DNA of 64,000 nucleotides from Sulfuricaulis limicola (lineage in GTDB: Bacteria > Pseudomonadota > Gammaproteobacteria > Acidiferrobacterales > Sulfurifustaceae), in the NCBI RefSeq assembly GCF_002355735.1, contig NZ_AP014879.1, forward strand, positions 2,449,501-2,513,500, given 5' to 3'. The first letter of the stretch is position 1; each line of letters begins with the position of its first letter. The notes under the pieces are model-generated. The model had not been told where the DNA came from. It searched no databases and was given only the letters and a program-made list of their open reading frames with translations. Both the position numbers and the translations under genes were made by a program. Positions 37,801 to 46,892 of the stretch are shown here, piece after piece.

Positions 37801-40460
37801 GTGAAGATATCCAGCAGCGTGCGCTCGAGCTTCGGCAGATCTGCATCCTCGACCGGCGCGGCCTCCGCCTGGCTCACGCCAGCCGTTGGCGCCTTCGGTG
37901 CAACCGGCGCGCTACCCTGCGCCAGGGCGCGCGCGTTTTCGCGCAAGGACTCGACATCAATGCCGTGCGGCGGCCCGCCCGCCAGCACATCGATCAGCGA
38001 CGGGAGCGCGTCCTGCGTCTGTTGCAACAGCTCGATGATCGCCGCGGACGGAGTAATCTTGCCCTCGCGTATGCGGTTGAGCACGTTTTCCACGTCCCAG
38101 GCGAGTTCCGCCACTTCGCTCGCGCCCACCATGCGGCCGCTGCCCTTGAGCGTGTGGTAGCCGCGGCGCAGTTCGGTCAGGGCGTTCTGGTTGTCCGTGT
38201 CCTCGCGCCAGACAACGAACTTGTTCCTGATGTTCTCGAGCACCTCGCGCGCGTCCTCGATGAAGATATCCATGATCTCGGCATCGAAATCCGCATCCAC
38301 CACGGGGCGCGGCGGGGGAGCCGTGGGTGCGGCGGCCGGTGGCGGCACGTTTTTGGATTCCGGTTCGAGTTCCGGTTCCGGCGCCGTGGGTGCGCTGGTA
38401 CGCAAGGTCATGCGCCGTCCAGCCAGGGCCGACATGGCGGTGAACGACTGTTTCAGGGTCTCAACGATCTCGTCCGAGACCCGCGACGGATCACCCGCGA
38501 CCAGCGTCAGCAAATGATTCATTTCCGCGCTGATGCGCGTGATCTTCTCCTGTCCCTGCTCCTGCGCCAGCCGGGTGAGTTCCTCCAGTTGCTGCGTGAG
38601 CGTCTCCAGCGCCACCTCGTTTTCGCGGTCGTCGAGCCAGGATTCAAGACTCAGCCGCACGCCGTCGATCAGCATCGCCGGATCACGGCTCTTGCCGTGG
38701 CCGCTGGCCAGGGCCGCCTCCATCTCCGTGAACGCCGAATCAATCAGGGTATCCAGGTTCTGGCGTTCGGCGCGCAGGCCCTCCACGTAGGCGCCGATAC
38801 TGCCCACGGACACCGCCAGACCATCCATGATCGCGCTGTCGGCCACGAGCGCTCCGCGACGGATGTCTTCCACGTGCCCCTTGGTCGCCTCCACCAGTTC
38901 GGCGGCGCGCGCCTGTCCCAGGATCTGCATCGCCCCGAGAATCTGCGACAGCAACTGCGGCACCTCATCCAGCGCCTCCACGCGCGAGGCATCGGCGGCA
39001 AAGCCCTCGAGCGCCTCTTCGATGCGACCCAGATTGACGCCAACCTCCCCGGCGACGACGCTCAGTAATTGCTTGTAATCGGACTCGGTGAGTTCACCGT
39101 CCGACACTTCCAGGCCGTCCGTGGCCGGCATGGCATCGGCTTCCTCCGGCGAGTGCAGGCCGTGCAGATGCCGGATGGCCTCCTCGATCTGTTTTTTCCA
39201 CTCGGCGGGCGAACGGCTGATGTCGCGGGTGCTGCTCTCCACCATGAGCAGGGCTTCCGCCATCGGCATGGAGATGACTTCGGGATTCGCAATCTTGTTG
39301 TCGATCACGGCACGGCAGGTGAGCGACAACTCGTCCACCAGTGCCCTCAGCATCGGCACGTTCAGCATGTCGAGCGTGCCCGACATCTTGTGGAACGACT
39401 CCAGCAGCGGCTCGAGCGAGGTCGTGCCGCGGCTTTCCGGATCGAAGTAGGTGGACATCAAATCCTGCGCCGCTTCGATCTCCTTGCCGAGCGCGGAAGA
39501 TACCGAGGCCAGCGCCTCGGGGGTCGGCAGGTCGGACGCGGCGGCGGAGGCTTCGGCGGTATCGCCGGACAGCAGGAACTCCAGATCGAACGCGCGTTTC
39601 AGCTGCGTGACCCGGGCGCCCGGTGATTTCGCCTGGGCGATCTCCCACAGCAGGGCGCGCGTGAGATCCTCGGAAGCGATGCGGATGGTTGACCTGTCCG
39701 CGCCGTCGATGATTTTCTTGATATGCTGGTCGAGCCGGCCGAACAACTTTTTGCGTTCGGCTGTCACCTCGAGACCGTCCTCTCTCATGGCCTCGATGTA
39801 TCCGCCGCTGACCCAGAACAATTGTTCCAGAACGGAAATACCGCTCTTCGATTGCAGCTGGACGAAAATATCGGCGATCTTCTCCAGCGGCGCCTTGTTC
39901 GAAGCGTCGCGCAACCATTCCAGCAACGCCGGCTGGAAGCCGCTGCGGAGCTGTTTGGCCAGATCGCGGTATTCAGCTTCCGCCAGTTTTTCCGCGTGGC
40001 CTTCCGCCGGCGGCGGGCGCACCGAGAGATCGGGGGAGAACAGCTCGAGTTCCGAAATGGGCGTGGTGTTGCGCACCGCGCGCATCTCGTTCATCAGTCC
40101 GATGTGCTTGAGCGGGACATCCGACTGTCCCGCCTGCAGCCGCGCCAGGTAATCGGGCAGCGTCAGGATGCCGCGCGTGAGGGCGTCGAGAACCCGTGAA
40201 TCGGGCGTGACCTTGTCGTTGATGATGTCATCGGCCAGCGCTTCCGCTTCCCTGGCGAGCATGGCGGCACCGTCGAGCTCGACCATGAGCAGCGTGCCGA
40301 CCACCTGGTGCAGGTGGGTGATGCAGAAACGCAGGCGTGTCTTGTCGGACGGATTTTCCGCGAATGCTTCGAGCGCGAGACGCGCCTGTTTCAGCGTCTC
40401 GTCGATCTCGGTCTTGACCCAACCCAGCGTGCTCAGGTCAACTTTGCTGTGCGTGCTCAT
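34821..40460 (-). CDS. chpA: ChpA/PilL, multi-domain hybrid chemosensory histidine kinase
   Basis: 1879 residues; the CheA-type kinase of the type IV pilus chemosensory system. Degenerate Hpt-like regions fill the N-terminal 700 residues. True Hpt sites follow: GYHTLKGSGR near 769, SAHTLQGNARS near 922 and LHTLKGGARM near 1118. The dimerisation and ATPase domain has the N-box MIRNSIDHGIE near 1469 and GRGVGMDVVHSEV. A CheW domain spans about 1600-1740 and a C-terminal receiver carries VMVVDDSLTVRK and MLVDIEMPRMDG (phosphorylated Asp near 1803). Phosphate should pass to PilG and PilH. Weak ribosome-binding site at 40460. Confidence 0.96.
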   Translation of the reverse strand: MSTHSKVDLSTLGWVKTEIDETLKQARLALEAFAENPSDKTRLRFCITHLHQVVGTLLMVELDGAAMLAREAEALADDIINDKVTPDSRVLDALTRGILTLPDYLARLQAGQSDVPLKHIGLMNEMRAVRNTTPISELELFSPDLSVRPPPAEGHAEKLAEAEYRDLAKQLRSGFQPALLEWLRDASNKAPLEKIADIFVQLQSKSGISVLEQLFWVSGGYIEAMREDGLEVTAERKKLFGRLDQHIKKIIDGADRSTIRIASEDLTRALLWEIAQAKSPGARVTQLKRAFDLEFLLSGDTAEASAAASDLPTPEALASVSSALGKEIEAAQDLMSTYFDPESRGTTSLEPLLESFHKMSGTLDMLNVPMLRALVDELSLTCRAVIDNKIANPEVISMPMAEALLMVESSTRDISRSPAEWKKQIEEAIRHLHGLHSPEEADAMPATDGLEVSDGELTESDYKQLLSVVAGEVGVNLGRIEEALEGFAADASRVEALDEVPQLLSQILGAMQILGQARAAELVEATKGHVEDIRRGALVADSAIMDGLAVSVGSIGAYVEGLRAERQNLDTLIDSAFTEMEAALASGHGKSRDPAMLIDGVRLSLESWLDDRENEVALETLTQQLEELTRLAQEQGQEKITRISAEMNHLLTLVAGDPSRVSDEIVETLKQSFTAMSALAGRRMTLRTSAPTAPEPELEPESKNVPPPAAAPTAPPPRPVVDADFDAEIMDIFIEDAREVLENIRNKFVVWREDTDNQNALTELRRGYHTLKGSGRMVGASEVAELAWDVENVLNRIREGKITPSAAIIELLQQTQDALPSLIDVLAGGPPHGIDVESLRENARALAQGSAPVAPKAPTAGVSQAEAAPVEDADLPKLERTLLDIFTTEAIGNLDNIRQQVAHCREAGGACFVTESFFRSAHTLQGNARSLGIQVMSESCAEIEKLLHALKSENVPLNDTWLDLVSRFEGCVRRLVDLLNSGATSSGKLRGEFADLARDLHAENQRIVVAERAGHGTVAPSPQTEEIEAEAAPLQPQTDETPSASAPPPARPAAVAKPPPPVARATEPSEVEQIDPELLEIFQEEATDILTAIEEALTRWRSQPGSRTQVADLKRSLHTLKGGARMAGAMAMGNLSHNTETLLKNIEDNKVAASNEVFDLLDEAHDMLVMMLDGAREGKPVRDTSLLNAKLAALASGQPLPDEEAAPAMAPVAKIPESAPIEEPVPEAMAPVSGEIAQDVEAAAPAHVIDEIDERRDLPETEDKQWPEKMERRGQVRVNTSLLNELVNYAGEVSLSRSRMEQQIYSFRDNLGELSRNIVRFRDQIRELEIQSESQILYRMEHEGAGEGGNPDFDPLEFDRFSRLQQLSRSLAESLHDLGTIQNNLGNFVGEAEAVLQQQARINTDLQEGLMRTRMVSFSTQAARLRHIVRQTARELGKRVELNLENAEVELDRNVLERMIGPFEHMIRNSIDHGIEPEAERRRKGKPPHGRINIATSQEGSEVIIRFSDDGAGLNIKGIRAKAIERGLMPPDATLSEEELIQFILMAGFSTAETITHVSGRGVGMDVVHSEVKQLGGSMSVDTEAGVGTTFIIHLPLTLSITQALMVYVGDQLFAVPLGSVVNIVEFPIEKIASISMGKNPLLSHNEQVYPYMHLGQRLNIVSQPRNGKKVPVLLARTGTREVAIQVDGLGGTREVVIKSLGPQLSAIKGLAGATILGDGRVILILDIPGLWFRDDVIHFEHRPEGKVAQEVRTRPVVMVVDDSLTVRKVTSKHLQKRGMDVLVAKDGLDAVEQLRDHLPDVMLVDIEMPRMDGYELTTRVRSDETLRHIPIIMITSRAGAKHRQKAFELGVDMYMSKPYQEEELFNNIDALLAKGRLT

Positions 40461-40541
40461 CCGTAAATAAAACCTCAGTCCAGCTCCCTGTCCCCTTCGC
40501 GGGAGGGGGATGGATCGCTACGGCGGAACGCCGCCGCGACG

Positions 40542-42677
40542 CTATGCCGGCAGCTTGAAACCCGCCACCGAGGCCTGCAGCTCGCGCGCCAGGTCGGAGA
40601 GCTTGCCGATGGCTTCCGCCGTTTGCCGGCTGCCCGAAGAGGTAAGCGTGGTGGTTTCCTGAATTTTCGCCATGCTACCGGATACGTCGGTGGCCGTCTG
40701 TGACTGTCGCTGGGCATCACGCGCGATGTTCACGATCAGGCTCGACAGTTGCTCGGACACCGATTCGATCTCGCCCAGCGCCTGCCCGGCGGCGTCGGCC
40801 AGGCGCGTTGCCTGCACCACGCCGTTGGTCGCCTGTTCCATCGAGGCCACCGCTTCGTTGGTGTCAGCCTGAATGGTCTTCACCAGGTCGGCGATCTGCT
40901 TGGTCGCTTCGGCCGAGCGCTCCGCCAGTCGTTGCACTTCGTCCGCCACCACCGCGAAGCCGCGTCCCGCCTCGCCGGCCATGGCCGCCTGAATCGCGGC
41001 GTTCAGCGAGAGGATGTTGGTCTGCTCGGCGATGTCGTTGATCAGTTCCACGATTTCACCGATCTGCTGCGACGATTCGCCGAGGCGCTTGATGCGTTTG
41101 GCAGTCTCCTGAATCTGCTCGCGCATGCCGTCCATGCCCGTGATCGTGTCCTGCACCGCCGCCGCGCCGCGCTTGGCGGTCGCGACCGAGCCCTGCGCCA
41201 CTTCGGCGGAACGCTCGGCGCTCTTGGACATGTCCTCCATCGAGCGCGCCATGGCCACCATCTTGCCGGTGGCTTCGGAGATCTGCGCCGCCTGCCGCAA
41301 CGCGGCCTCGGTCAGCTCGGTCGCCGTCTGGCGCGAGTGTTCCGACGCGACGGCCACCTGTTGCGCGGCGTTCTTGATGCGCACCACGAGGTTGCGCATT
41401 TCGCGCACCGCGTAGTTGATCGAGTCCGCGATCGCGCCCGTGATCTGCTCGGTCACCTCGGGCTGAATCGTGAGGTCACCGTCAGCGAGGTCGCCCATTT
41501 CGTCGAGCAGTTTGAGAATCGCGTCCTGACTCTGGCGGTTCTGTTCCGAACTTTGTTTTGCACGGTCACGGGCGTCCACGATCAGCTTGCGGGCCAGCAG
41601 GAACAGGAACAGCAGCGAGGCAAAACCGGCAACAAAGATGGAGGTGCGGATGCCGGTGCGCTGCTCCGCCATTCTCGAATAAGCATCCACCAGTTCCGTC
41701 GACTTCTTCAGCATCGGATCGGATTGTTCGAACACGGACTGGCTGGCACGCTGGGAGACGAACAGTTCCGCCGCGTTGCCGAGAATGCCTTCGACGTGGT
41801 TGTTAATCTCGCCGAAAATGGCCGCGGATTCATCGAGTTTCTCGCGCACGGAGGGTGGCGCGACCTTGCGCAGTTTTTCGTCCGATTCCTTGAACAGCTT
41901 GGCGTCCTTGCCGAACTGCGCCGCCGCGACCGCGGCTTCGTTACCGCCCTGCGAGAACAGGTTGACGTCCTTGGCGATGCGCTGCGAAAGCATGCCTTGG
42001 CGGCCTGCCAGATAAAGCTGTTCCTGCTTCAGGCCGGCCTTGCTGCCGAGTTCCACGATTTCATCCGAAACCGTGAGCAGCATCGGGCTCATCTGGTTGA
42101 TCGCCATGACCGAGTCATGCATGTTGAACAGGGATTTTTCCAGCGACAAAATCTGGTCCACCTGGGCGCGCAGACCTTCGTTCGGCTTGGGCGACCACAG
42201 CTTGACGATCTCCTGCAACGGACCCGTGGCAATCTCCTGCGGGCTCGCGATCACGCCCTGGTTGGGGTTGCCGTCGCGCAGTGACGTAACGATGGAGTCG
42301 AACTTGTCGCGCGATTCCTTGAGGGTCCGGAACGCGGTCGGCTGGCCCAGCACCGCCTCGCGCGCATCCTTCGCCAGGCGCTGCGACAACATCAGCAGTT
42401 GCGAGGATTGCTCGATGTACTTGGATTCGCGCTCGGACCGCTGGGCGTTGACCACCAGCAGCCAGATCATGGCGATCATGGCGATAACCATGCCGCCCAG
42501 CAGGAAGGGCAGGCCGCCGAACATGCTCATGATGCCGCCGGTCAGAGGGGATGATCCCGGCTTGCCGACCTCGACAAACTGGTCCGCTGCCGCCGGAGCG
42601 CCGCCTTCCGAAAGCTCGATGATGTCCTCGGAAGGCTGGTCCATCAGGCCGTCCTGGGATGAATTTTTTCTAGCCAT
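40542..42677 (-). CDS. pilJ: PilJ, methyl-accepting receptor of the type IV pilus system
   Basis: 711 residues. A first membrane helix (about 57-77, [19 protein letters not shown]), a periplasmic part with two PilJ-type helical modules ([16 protein letters not shown] and [17 protein letters not shown]), a second helix near 350, then HAMP and the MCP signalling hairpin ([20 protein letters not shown]). It senses surface contact or pilus state and controls ChpA. GAGGTGACAGC precedes the ATG. It is between pilI and chpA with no pilK between. Confidence 0.95.
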   Translation of the reverse strand: MARKNSSQDGLMDQPSEDIIELSEGGAPAAADQFVEVGKPGSSPLTGGIMSMFGGLPFLLGGMVIAMIAMIWLLVVNAQRSERESKYIEQSSQLLMLSQRLAKDAREAVLGQPTAFRTLKESRDKFDSIVTSLRDGNPNQGVIASPQEIATGPLQEIVKLWSPKPNEGLRAQVDQILSLEKSLFNMHDSVMAINQMSPMLLTVSDEIVELGSKAGLKQEQLYLAGRQGMLSQRIAKDVNLFSQGGNEAAVAAAQFGKDAKLFKESDEKLRKVAPPSVREKLDESAAIFGEINNHVEGILGNAAELFVSQRASQSVFEQSDPMLKKSTELVDAYSRMAEQRTGIRTSIFVAGFASLLFLFLLARKLIVDARDRAKQSSEQNRQSQDAILKLLDEMGDLADGDLTIQPEVTEQITGAIADSINYAVREMRNLVVRIKNAAQQVAVASEHSRQTATELTEAALRQAAQISEATGKMVAMARSMEDMSKSAERSAEVAQGSVATAKRGAAAVQDTITGMDGMREQIQETAKRIKRLGESSQQIGEIVELINDIAEQTNILSLNAAIQAAMAGEAGRGFAVVADEVQRLAERSAEATKQIADLVKTIQADTNEAVASMEQATNGVVQATRLADAAGQALGEIESVSEQLSSLIVNIARDAQRQSQTATDVSGSMAKIQETTTLTSSGSRQTAEAIGKLSDLARELQASVAGFKLPA

Positions 42678-42760
42678 GCTGTCACCTCATCTCAAACTGA
42701 GATCTGTCAAAAATTTTCCAACGCCAGAAACCGGGGCGTCCCGCAAAATCCCTTTACGAC

Positions 42761-43303
42761 TCAAGTCGCGACATGCCGGAACCCGGGGCTTTCCGCCAGC
42801 GACTTCATGTCGAACACGCCCCACAGCACGTTGTCGCGCAGAAACGCGCCATTCAGCTGAACCAGCACCGGATCGTCCAGACCGGACAGATCCTGGCGCT
42901 CCAGCTCCTCGTCGAAGTGCCGCAAACCCAGCACCTCGTTCACCAGCAATCCCGCGTTCAGGCCCGGCACGTTCATGATGAGCATGCGTGCCTTGTCGTC
43001 CTGGAACACCGACGGCTTGCCGTAATACTCCGGCAAATCGATGATCGTGATCAGGTTGCCGCGCACGTTGGCCACGCCCTTGAGCCACGATTTCACCCCC
43101 GGCACCAGCGTCATCGCCGGTGGCGGCAGAATCTCGAGCACGTGATCCAGCGGCGTCACCAGCATGATGTCACCCAGCCGGAATCCCACGCCGGACCACA
43201 GCTTGGTGGCCTCGACCTCCTGCGGGAGCCCGGGGGCATTCTCCAGGCTCTCCTGCTGCATCTTGCGCAGCAGCTCGTACGGATCTTGTCGGGTCTGGGC
43301 CAT
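42761..43303 (-). CDS. pilI: PilI, CheW-type coupling protein
   Basis: 180 residues, one CheW domain: GVGFRLGDIMLVTPLDHVLE, GVANVRGNLITIIDLPEYYG and LLVNEVLGLRHFDE. It couples PilJ to ChpA. ATG at 43303 lies three bases after the pilH stop; a GTG at 43309 would overlap that stop. Position between pilH and pilJ follows the Pseudomonas order. Confidence 0.93.
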   Translation of the reverse strand: MAQTRQDPYELLRKMQQESLENAPGLPQEVEATKLWSGVGFRLGDIMLVTPLDHVLEILPPPAMTLVPGVKSWLKGVANVRGNLITIIDLPEYYGKPSVFQDDKARMLIMNVPGLNAGLLVNEVLGLRHFDEELERQDLSGLDDPVLVQLNGAFLRDNVLWGVFDMKSLAESPGFRHVAT

Positions 43304-43305
43304 GC

Positions 43306-43668
43306 TCACAGTGCCCTGATCTTCTCCATCAAAACCTTTTCCACGACCGGTTTGACGATGTAATCCTTCGCGCCCTGGCGCAAGCCCCAGGCCTTGTCGG
43401 TCTCCTGTCCCTTGGTGGAACAGACGATGACCGGAATGGACGAGGTCTCGGGGTCCTTGCTGATGGCGCGCGTGGCCTCGAAACCGCTCATGCCCGGCAT
43501 CACGATATCCATGAGAATCAGATCGGGCTTGTCCTTCTTCGCCTTGGCGATACCCTCCTCGCCGCTGGTCGCCGTGAGCACGGTGTAACCATTTTTCTTC
43601 AGCATCTCACCCAGGAGGTGAGAGTCCGTCGCCGAATCATCCACGATCAATACATTTTTTATGGCCAT
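43306..43668 (-). CDS. pilH: PilH, single-domain response regulator
   Basis: 120 residues. Receiver domain with acidic pocket VLIVDDSATDSHLL, phosphorylated Asp in LILMDIVMPGMSG, Thr/Ser in VIVCSTKGQETDK and Lys in DYIVKPV. GGAGCGG precedes the ATG at 43668. In Pseudomonas PilH opposes PilG and favours pilus retraction through PilT. pilT and pilU are also in this window. Confidence 0.94.
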   Translation of the reverse strand: MAIKNVLIVDDSATDSHLLGEMLKKNGYTVLTATSGEEGIAKAKKDKPDLILMDIVMPGMSGFEATRAISKDPETSSIPVIVCSTKGQETDKAWGLRQGAKDYIVKPVVEKVLMEKIRAL

Positions 43669-43719
43669 AGACCGCTCCATTCACTGCGTTAAAATTTCCG
43701 TCCCGCTCACCCGTTCCGA

Positions 43720-44085
43720 TCAGTGCACGTACTTGTTGATGACGTCGATCAGCTCTTCCTGGGTGAACGGCTTGTTCACATGCTCTTCCGACCCGGCGAT
43801 GCGTCCGCGGGCCCGGTCGAAAAGCCCGTCCTTGCTCGACAGCATGATCACCGGCGTGTCCCGGAACTTCTTGTTGTTCTTGATCAGCTGGCAGGTCTGG
43901 TACCCGTCCAGGCGCGGCATCATGATGTCGACGAAAATGATGTCCGGATTGTTGTCCGTGATCATCGACATGGCCTCGAATCCGTCGGCCGCGGTATAAA
44001 CCTCGTAGCCGGCCTTTTTCAGCAGCGCCTCGGCCGTGCGTCGAATCGTGTTACTGTCGTCAATAATCATCACTTTGATGCTCAC
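43720..44085 (-). CDS. pilG: PilG, single-domain response regulator
   Basis: 121 residues from GTG at 44085 (GAGGG eight bases upstream); ATG at 44106 is an alternative that adds seven residues. The family core VMIIDDSNTIRRTAEALLKK, IIFVDIMMPRLDGYQTCQLI and IMLSSKDGLFDRARG is nearly the Pseudomonas PilG sequence. It promotes pilus extension and, in Pseudomonas, cAMP signalling. First gene of the Pil-Chp operon, which is divergent from gshA. Confidence 0.94.
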   Translation of the reverse strand: MSIKVMIIDDSNTIRRTAEALLKKAGYEVYTAADGFEAMSMITDNNPDIIFVDIMMPRLDGYQTCQLIKNNKKFRDTPVIMLSSKDGLFDRARGRIAGSEEHVNKPFTQEELIDVINKYVH

Positions 44086-44106
44086 GCGCGCTACCCTCGC
44101 CGACAT

Positions 44107-44450
44107 CCTGCACGCTGGACGCTGATTACGGCCCAAGCGCGCGGCAATGAATCGGTGTGTGATGTAATTTGTGCAGTTATTTTGCTACAACAATGATTTG
44201 GTAGCACAAATTCTCCCTGAAATCCATGCACATACCACCCGCTGGCTGTTCCCTACACAATATAGTCCAAGCTTTGGCAGGTGCCCGAAATCCCTGCGCC
44301 AGCCAGCCGCCCCCGGCGGGCCCGGCGCCCAAAATAGCTGAATGTCAGCAGGATTCATGCCAAACCGCCCCGGGCATACCTTGGGCAGAACCAATCGGCT
44401 ACCATGGGGTCACTGTCAATTCATTCATTTAAGGGATAAGTCAGGGAATC
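44107..44450. other. Divergent spacer pilG / gshA with nested inverted repeats
   Basis: 344 bases without a gene. AATTTGTGC (44166-44174) pairs perfectly with GCACAAATT (44204-44212). A second pair, TGCTAC (44183-44188) with GTAGCA (44201-44206), shares its right half, so only one stem can form at a time. The patch is A/T-rich and probably carries the pilG promoter and a regulatory site. Near gshA, AGGGAATC is its ribosome-binding site. Confidence 0.6.
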
Positions 44451-45788
44451 ATGGGTAATGAAGCTTGGGCAGACGTTCCACACCTGACCACGGCCCTGAC
44501 CGGGCCGCTGCTGGAAATCGAGGCCCATCTGCTGCAGAACCAGGCCGGTATCGAGCGCTGGTTCCGCTCCCAGTGGCTCCAGACCCCCGCCCCCTTCTAT
44601 TGTTCCGTGGACCTGCGCAACGCCGGCTTCAAGCTGGCGCCGGTGGACACCAACCTGTTCCCGGGCGGCTTCAACAATCTCAATCCGGCCTTCGAGTCAC
44701 TCGCGGTGCAGGCGGTGCAGGCCGCGCTCGAACGCATCTGCCCCAGCGCCGGCGGCGTGCTGGTGATTCCGGAAAATCACACGCGCAACACCTATTACTT
44801 TGAAAACCTCGCGACCCTCGTCGAAATCCTGACCCTGGCCGGCCTGCGCGTGCGCGTGGGTTCACTGCTGCCCGACCTGAGCGAGCCGAGAGTCATCGAG
44901 CTGCCCTCGGGCCGGCGCATTACGCTGGAGCCGCTGATCCGGGAGGACAATAAAGTCACGGTGGCCGGTTTCAACCCCTGCTTCGCGCTGCTCAACAACG
45001 ATCTGTCGGGCGGGCTGCCGCCGATGCTGGACAATCTCGATCAGCCGCTGGTCCCGCCCGCCGCGCTCGGCTGGTGGAAGCGGCTCAAGTCCCGGCACTT
45101 CGCCCATTACCAGCAGATCGCCAGGGAATTCGCCGAACTCGTGAGCCTGGACCCGTGGCTGATCAATCCGGTGTTTCGCAAATGCGGCAAGATCAATTTC
45201 GAAAAACGCGAGGGCGAGGAATGCCTGGCCAATTATGTCGACGAGGTGCTGGGCGAGGTGCGCGTCAAGTACCGCGAGTACGGCATTGACCAGGAGCCCT
45301 TCGCCATCGTCAAGGCCGACGCCGGCACCTACGGCATGGCGATCCTGACGATCAAAAGCGCCGACGAGGTGCGTTCGCTCAATCGCAAGCAACGGACCAA
45401 AATGTCACATCTTAAAGAGGGCCAGGCGGTGCACGACGTCATGGTGCAGGAAGGCGTGTACACCTTCGAAACCTGGGGCACGAAAAACGCCGTGGCCGAA
45501 CCGGTGGTTTACATGATCGACCGTTACGTGATCGGCGGTTTCTACCGCGTGCACACCGACCGCCGACCCGATGAAAACCTGAATTCCCCCGGGATGCACT
45601 TCGAACCGCTGGCCTTCGCCGAAACCTGCGCCTACCCCGACCCGCAGCTGGCCCCGGACGCCCATCCCAACCGCTTCTACGCCTACGGCGTCATCGCGCG
45701 TCTCGCCCTGCTCGCCGCCGCGCGTGAATTCCGCGAAGCCGCGGAGGCTTCCGATAAGCAAGAATTAAAAAAAGCATCCGCAGATTAA
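44451..45788 (+). CDS. gshA: Glutamate-cysteine ligase (A. ferrooxidans type)
   Basis: 445 residues. It matches the proteobacterial gamma-glutamylcysteine synthetase group first described in Acidithiobacillus ferrooxidans, which is unrelated in length and motifs to the E. coli enzyme. Typical stretches are FYCSVDLRNAGFKLAPVDTN, NLFPGGFNNLNPAF, VKADAGTYGMAILTIKS and MIDRYVIGGFYRVH. It makes gamma-glutamylcysteine, the first step to glutathione, and is followed by gshB. The last codons and stop overlap repeat E8. Confidence 0.95.
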   Translation: MGNEAWADVPHLTTALTGPLLEIEAHLLQNQAGIERWFRSQWLQTPAPFYCSVDLRNAGFKLAPVDTNLFPGGFNNLNPAFESLAVQAVQAALERICPSAGGVLVIPENHTRNTYYFENLATLVEILTLAGLRVRVGSLLPDLSEPRVIELPSGRRITLEPLIREDNKVTVAGFNPCFALLNNDLSGGLPPMLDNLDQPLVPPAALGWWKRLKSRHFAHYQQIAREFAELVSLDPWLINPVFRKCGKINFEKREGEECLANYVDEVLGEVRVKYREYGIDQEPFAIVKADAGTYGMAILTIKSADEVRSLNRKQRTKMSHLKEGQAVHDVMVQEGVYTFETWGTKNAVAEPVVYMIDRYVIGGFYRVHTDRRPDENLNSPGMHFEPLAFAETCAYPDPQLAPDAHPNRFYAYGVIARLALLAAAREFREAAEASDKQELKKASAD

Positions 45789-45800
45789 CGCGGATAAATG
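45776..45800. repeat. Single arm of a periodic-unit element E8 (CGCAGAT type)
   Basis: ATCCGCAGATTA / ACGCGGATAA / ATG, the same wording as E7 at 27904-27987 but with only one arm. It contains the gshA stop codon (45786-45788), so the element seems to have inserted at, or been absorbed into, the gene's end. Confidence 0.65.
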
Positions 45801-45820
45801 TCAAAAAACTATGAATTCTC

Positions 45821-45890
45821 ACCGCCAAAACGCCAAGGTCGCCAAGAAAAATTATTTTCAATGATAAAAACTTGGCGTCTTGGCGGTTAA
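45821..45890. repeat. Periodic-unit inverted-repeat element E4 (CGCCAAG type)
   Basis: The left arm (45821-45851) reads ACCGCCAAAA / CGCCAAGGT / CGCCAAGAAAAAT. The right arm (45866-45890), read on the minus strand, is TTAACCGCCAAGA / CGCCAAG / TTTTT. It fills the gshA-gshB spacer and ends seven bases before the gshB ATG. Confidence 0.82.
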
Positions 45891-45897
45891 TAATCTT

Positions 45898-46869
45898 ATG
45901 ACAATCAAACTCGGCGTGGTGATGGACCCCATCGGCTCCATCAAGGCTTACAAGGACAGCACGCTCGCGATGCTGCTCGAGGCGCAGACGCGCGGCTGGC
46001 CGATCCGCTACATGGAACAGGGTGACCTGTTCCTGCGCGACGGACAGGCCCTGGCACGGCAGCGTGGACTCAAGGTGTTCGACGACCCCCAACGCTGGTT
46101 CGAATGGGGCAAGGAAACCACGGGGCCGCTGTCCGAGTTCGATGTCATCCTGATGCGCAAGGACCCGCCATTCGACATGGAGTACATCTACTCCACTTAT
46201 CTTCTGGAACGCGCCGAAGACGCCGGCGTGCTGGTGGTGAACCGCCCGCGCAGCCTGCGCGACGCCAACGAAAAGCTTTTCACCGCCTGGTTCCCGCAAT
46301 GCACGCCACCCACGCTGGTGACGCGCGCCGCCTCGCGCATCCGCGATTTCCTCGCCGAGCACGGCGACATCGTGCTCAAGCCGCTGGGCGGCATGGGCGG
46401 GGAGTCGGTGTTTCGCGTGCGCCGCGACGATCCCAACGTGAACGTCACCATCGAAACCCTGACTGCACGTGAATCGCGCTATGCCATGGCACAGCGCTTC
46501 CTCCCGGAAATTTCCCAGGGCGACAAGCGCATCCTGCTGATCGACGGCGAGCCCGTCCCCTATGCGCTGGCGCGCGTCCCGGCGGCTGGCGAGACCCGCG
46601 GCAACCTCGCCGCCGGCGGCACCGGGACCGGGGTGCCGCTGTCCGAACGCGACCGCTGGATCTGCGCCCAGGTCGGCCCCACGCTGCGTGAAAAGGGATT
46701 ATTGTTCGTGGGGCTGGACGTGATCGGCGATTACCTGACGGAAATCAACGTCACCAGCCCGACCTGCATCCGGGAACTTGACCGGCAATACGGCCTCCGT
46801 ATCAGCGCCGGGCTCATGGACGCCATCGCCGCCCGGCTGGCCCGGCAGCGGGTGCATCGGCAGGGTTGA
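45898..46869 (+). CDS. gshB: Glutathione synthetase
   Basis: 323 residues, ATP-grasp enzyme adding glycine to gamma-glutamylcysteine. Blocks: VVMDPIGSIKAYKDSTLAML, VILMRKDPPFDMEYIYSTYL, DIVLKPLGGMGGESVFRV and the end EINVTSPTCIRELDRQ. ATG at 45898 matches the family N-terminus; the open frame further left is repeat sequence. No clear Shine-Dalgarno, since repeat E4 ends just upstream; translation may depend on that structure. Follows gshA. Confidence 0.95.
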   Translation: MTIKLGVVMDPIGSIKAYKDSTLAMLLEAQTRGWPIRYMEQGDLFLRDGQALARQRGLKVFDDPQRWFEWGKETTGPLSEFDVILMRKDPPFDMEYIYSTYLLERAEDAGVLVVNRPRSLRDANEKLFTAWFPQCTPPTLVTRAASRIRDFLAEHGDIVLKPLGGMGGESVFRVRRDDPNVNVTIETLTARESRYAMAQRFLPEISQGDKRILLIDGEPVPYALARVPAAGETRGNLAAGGTGTGVPLSERDRWICAQVGPTLREKGLLFVGLDVIGDYLTEINVTSPTCIRELDRQYGLRISAGLMDAIAARLARQRVHRQG

Positions 46870-46892
46870 GATATACTTTTTATGAATTCCTG

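Noticed and set aside
36720-39068. 782-codon open frame on the plus strand
   Set aside because: Shadow of chpA, with Arg/His-rich meaningless composition.
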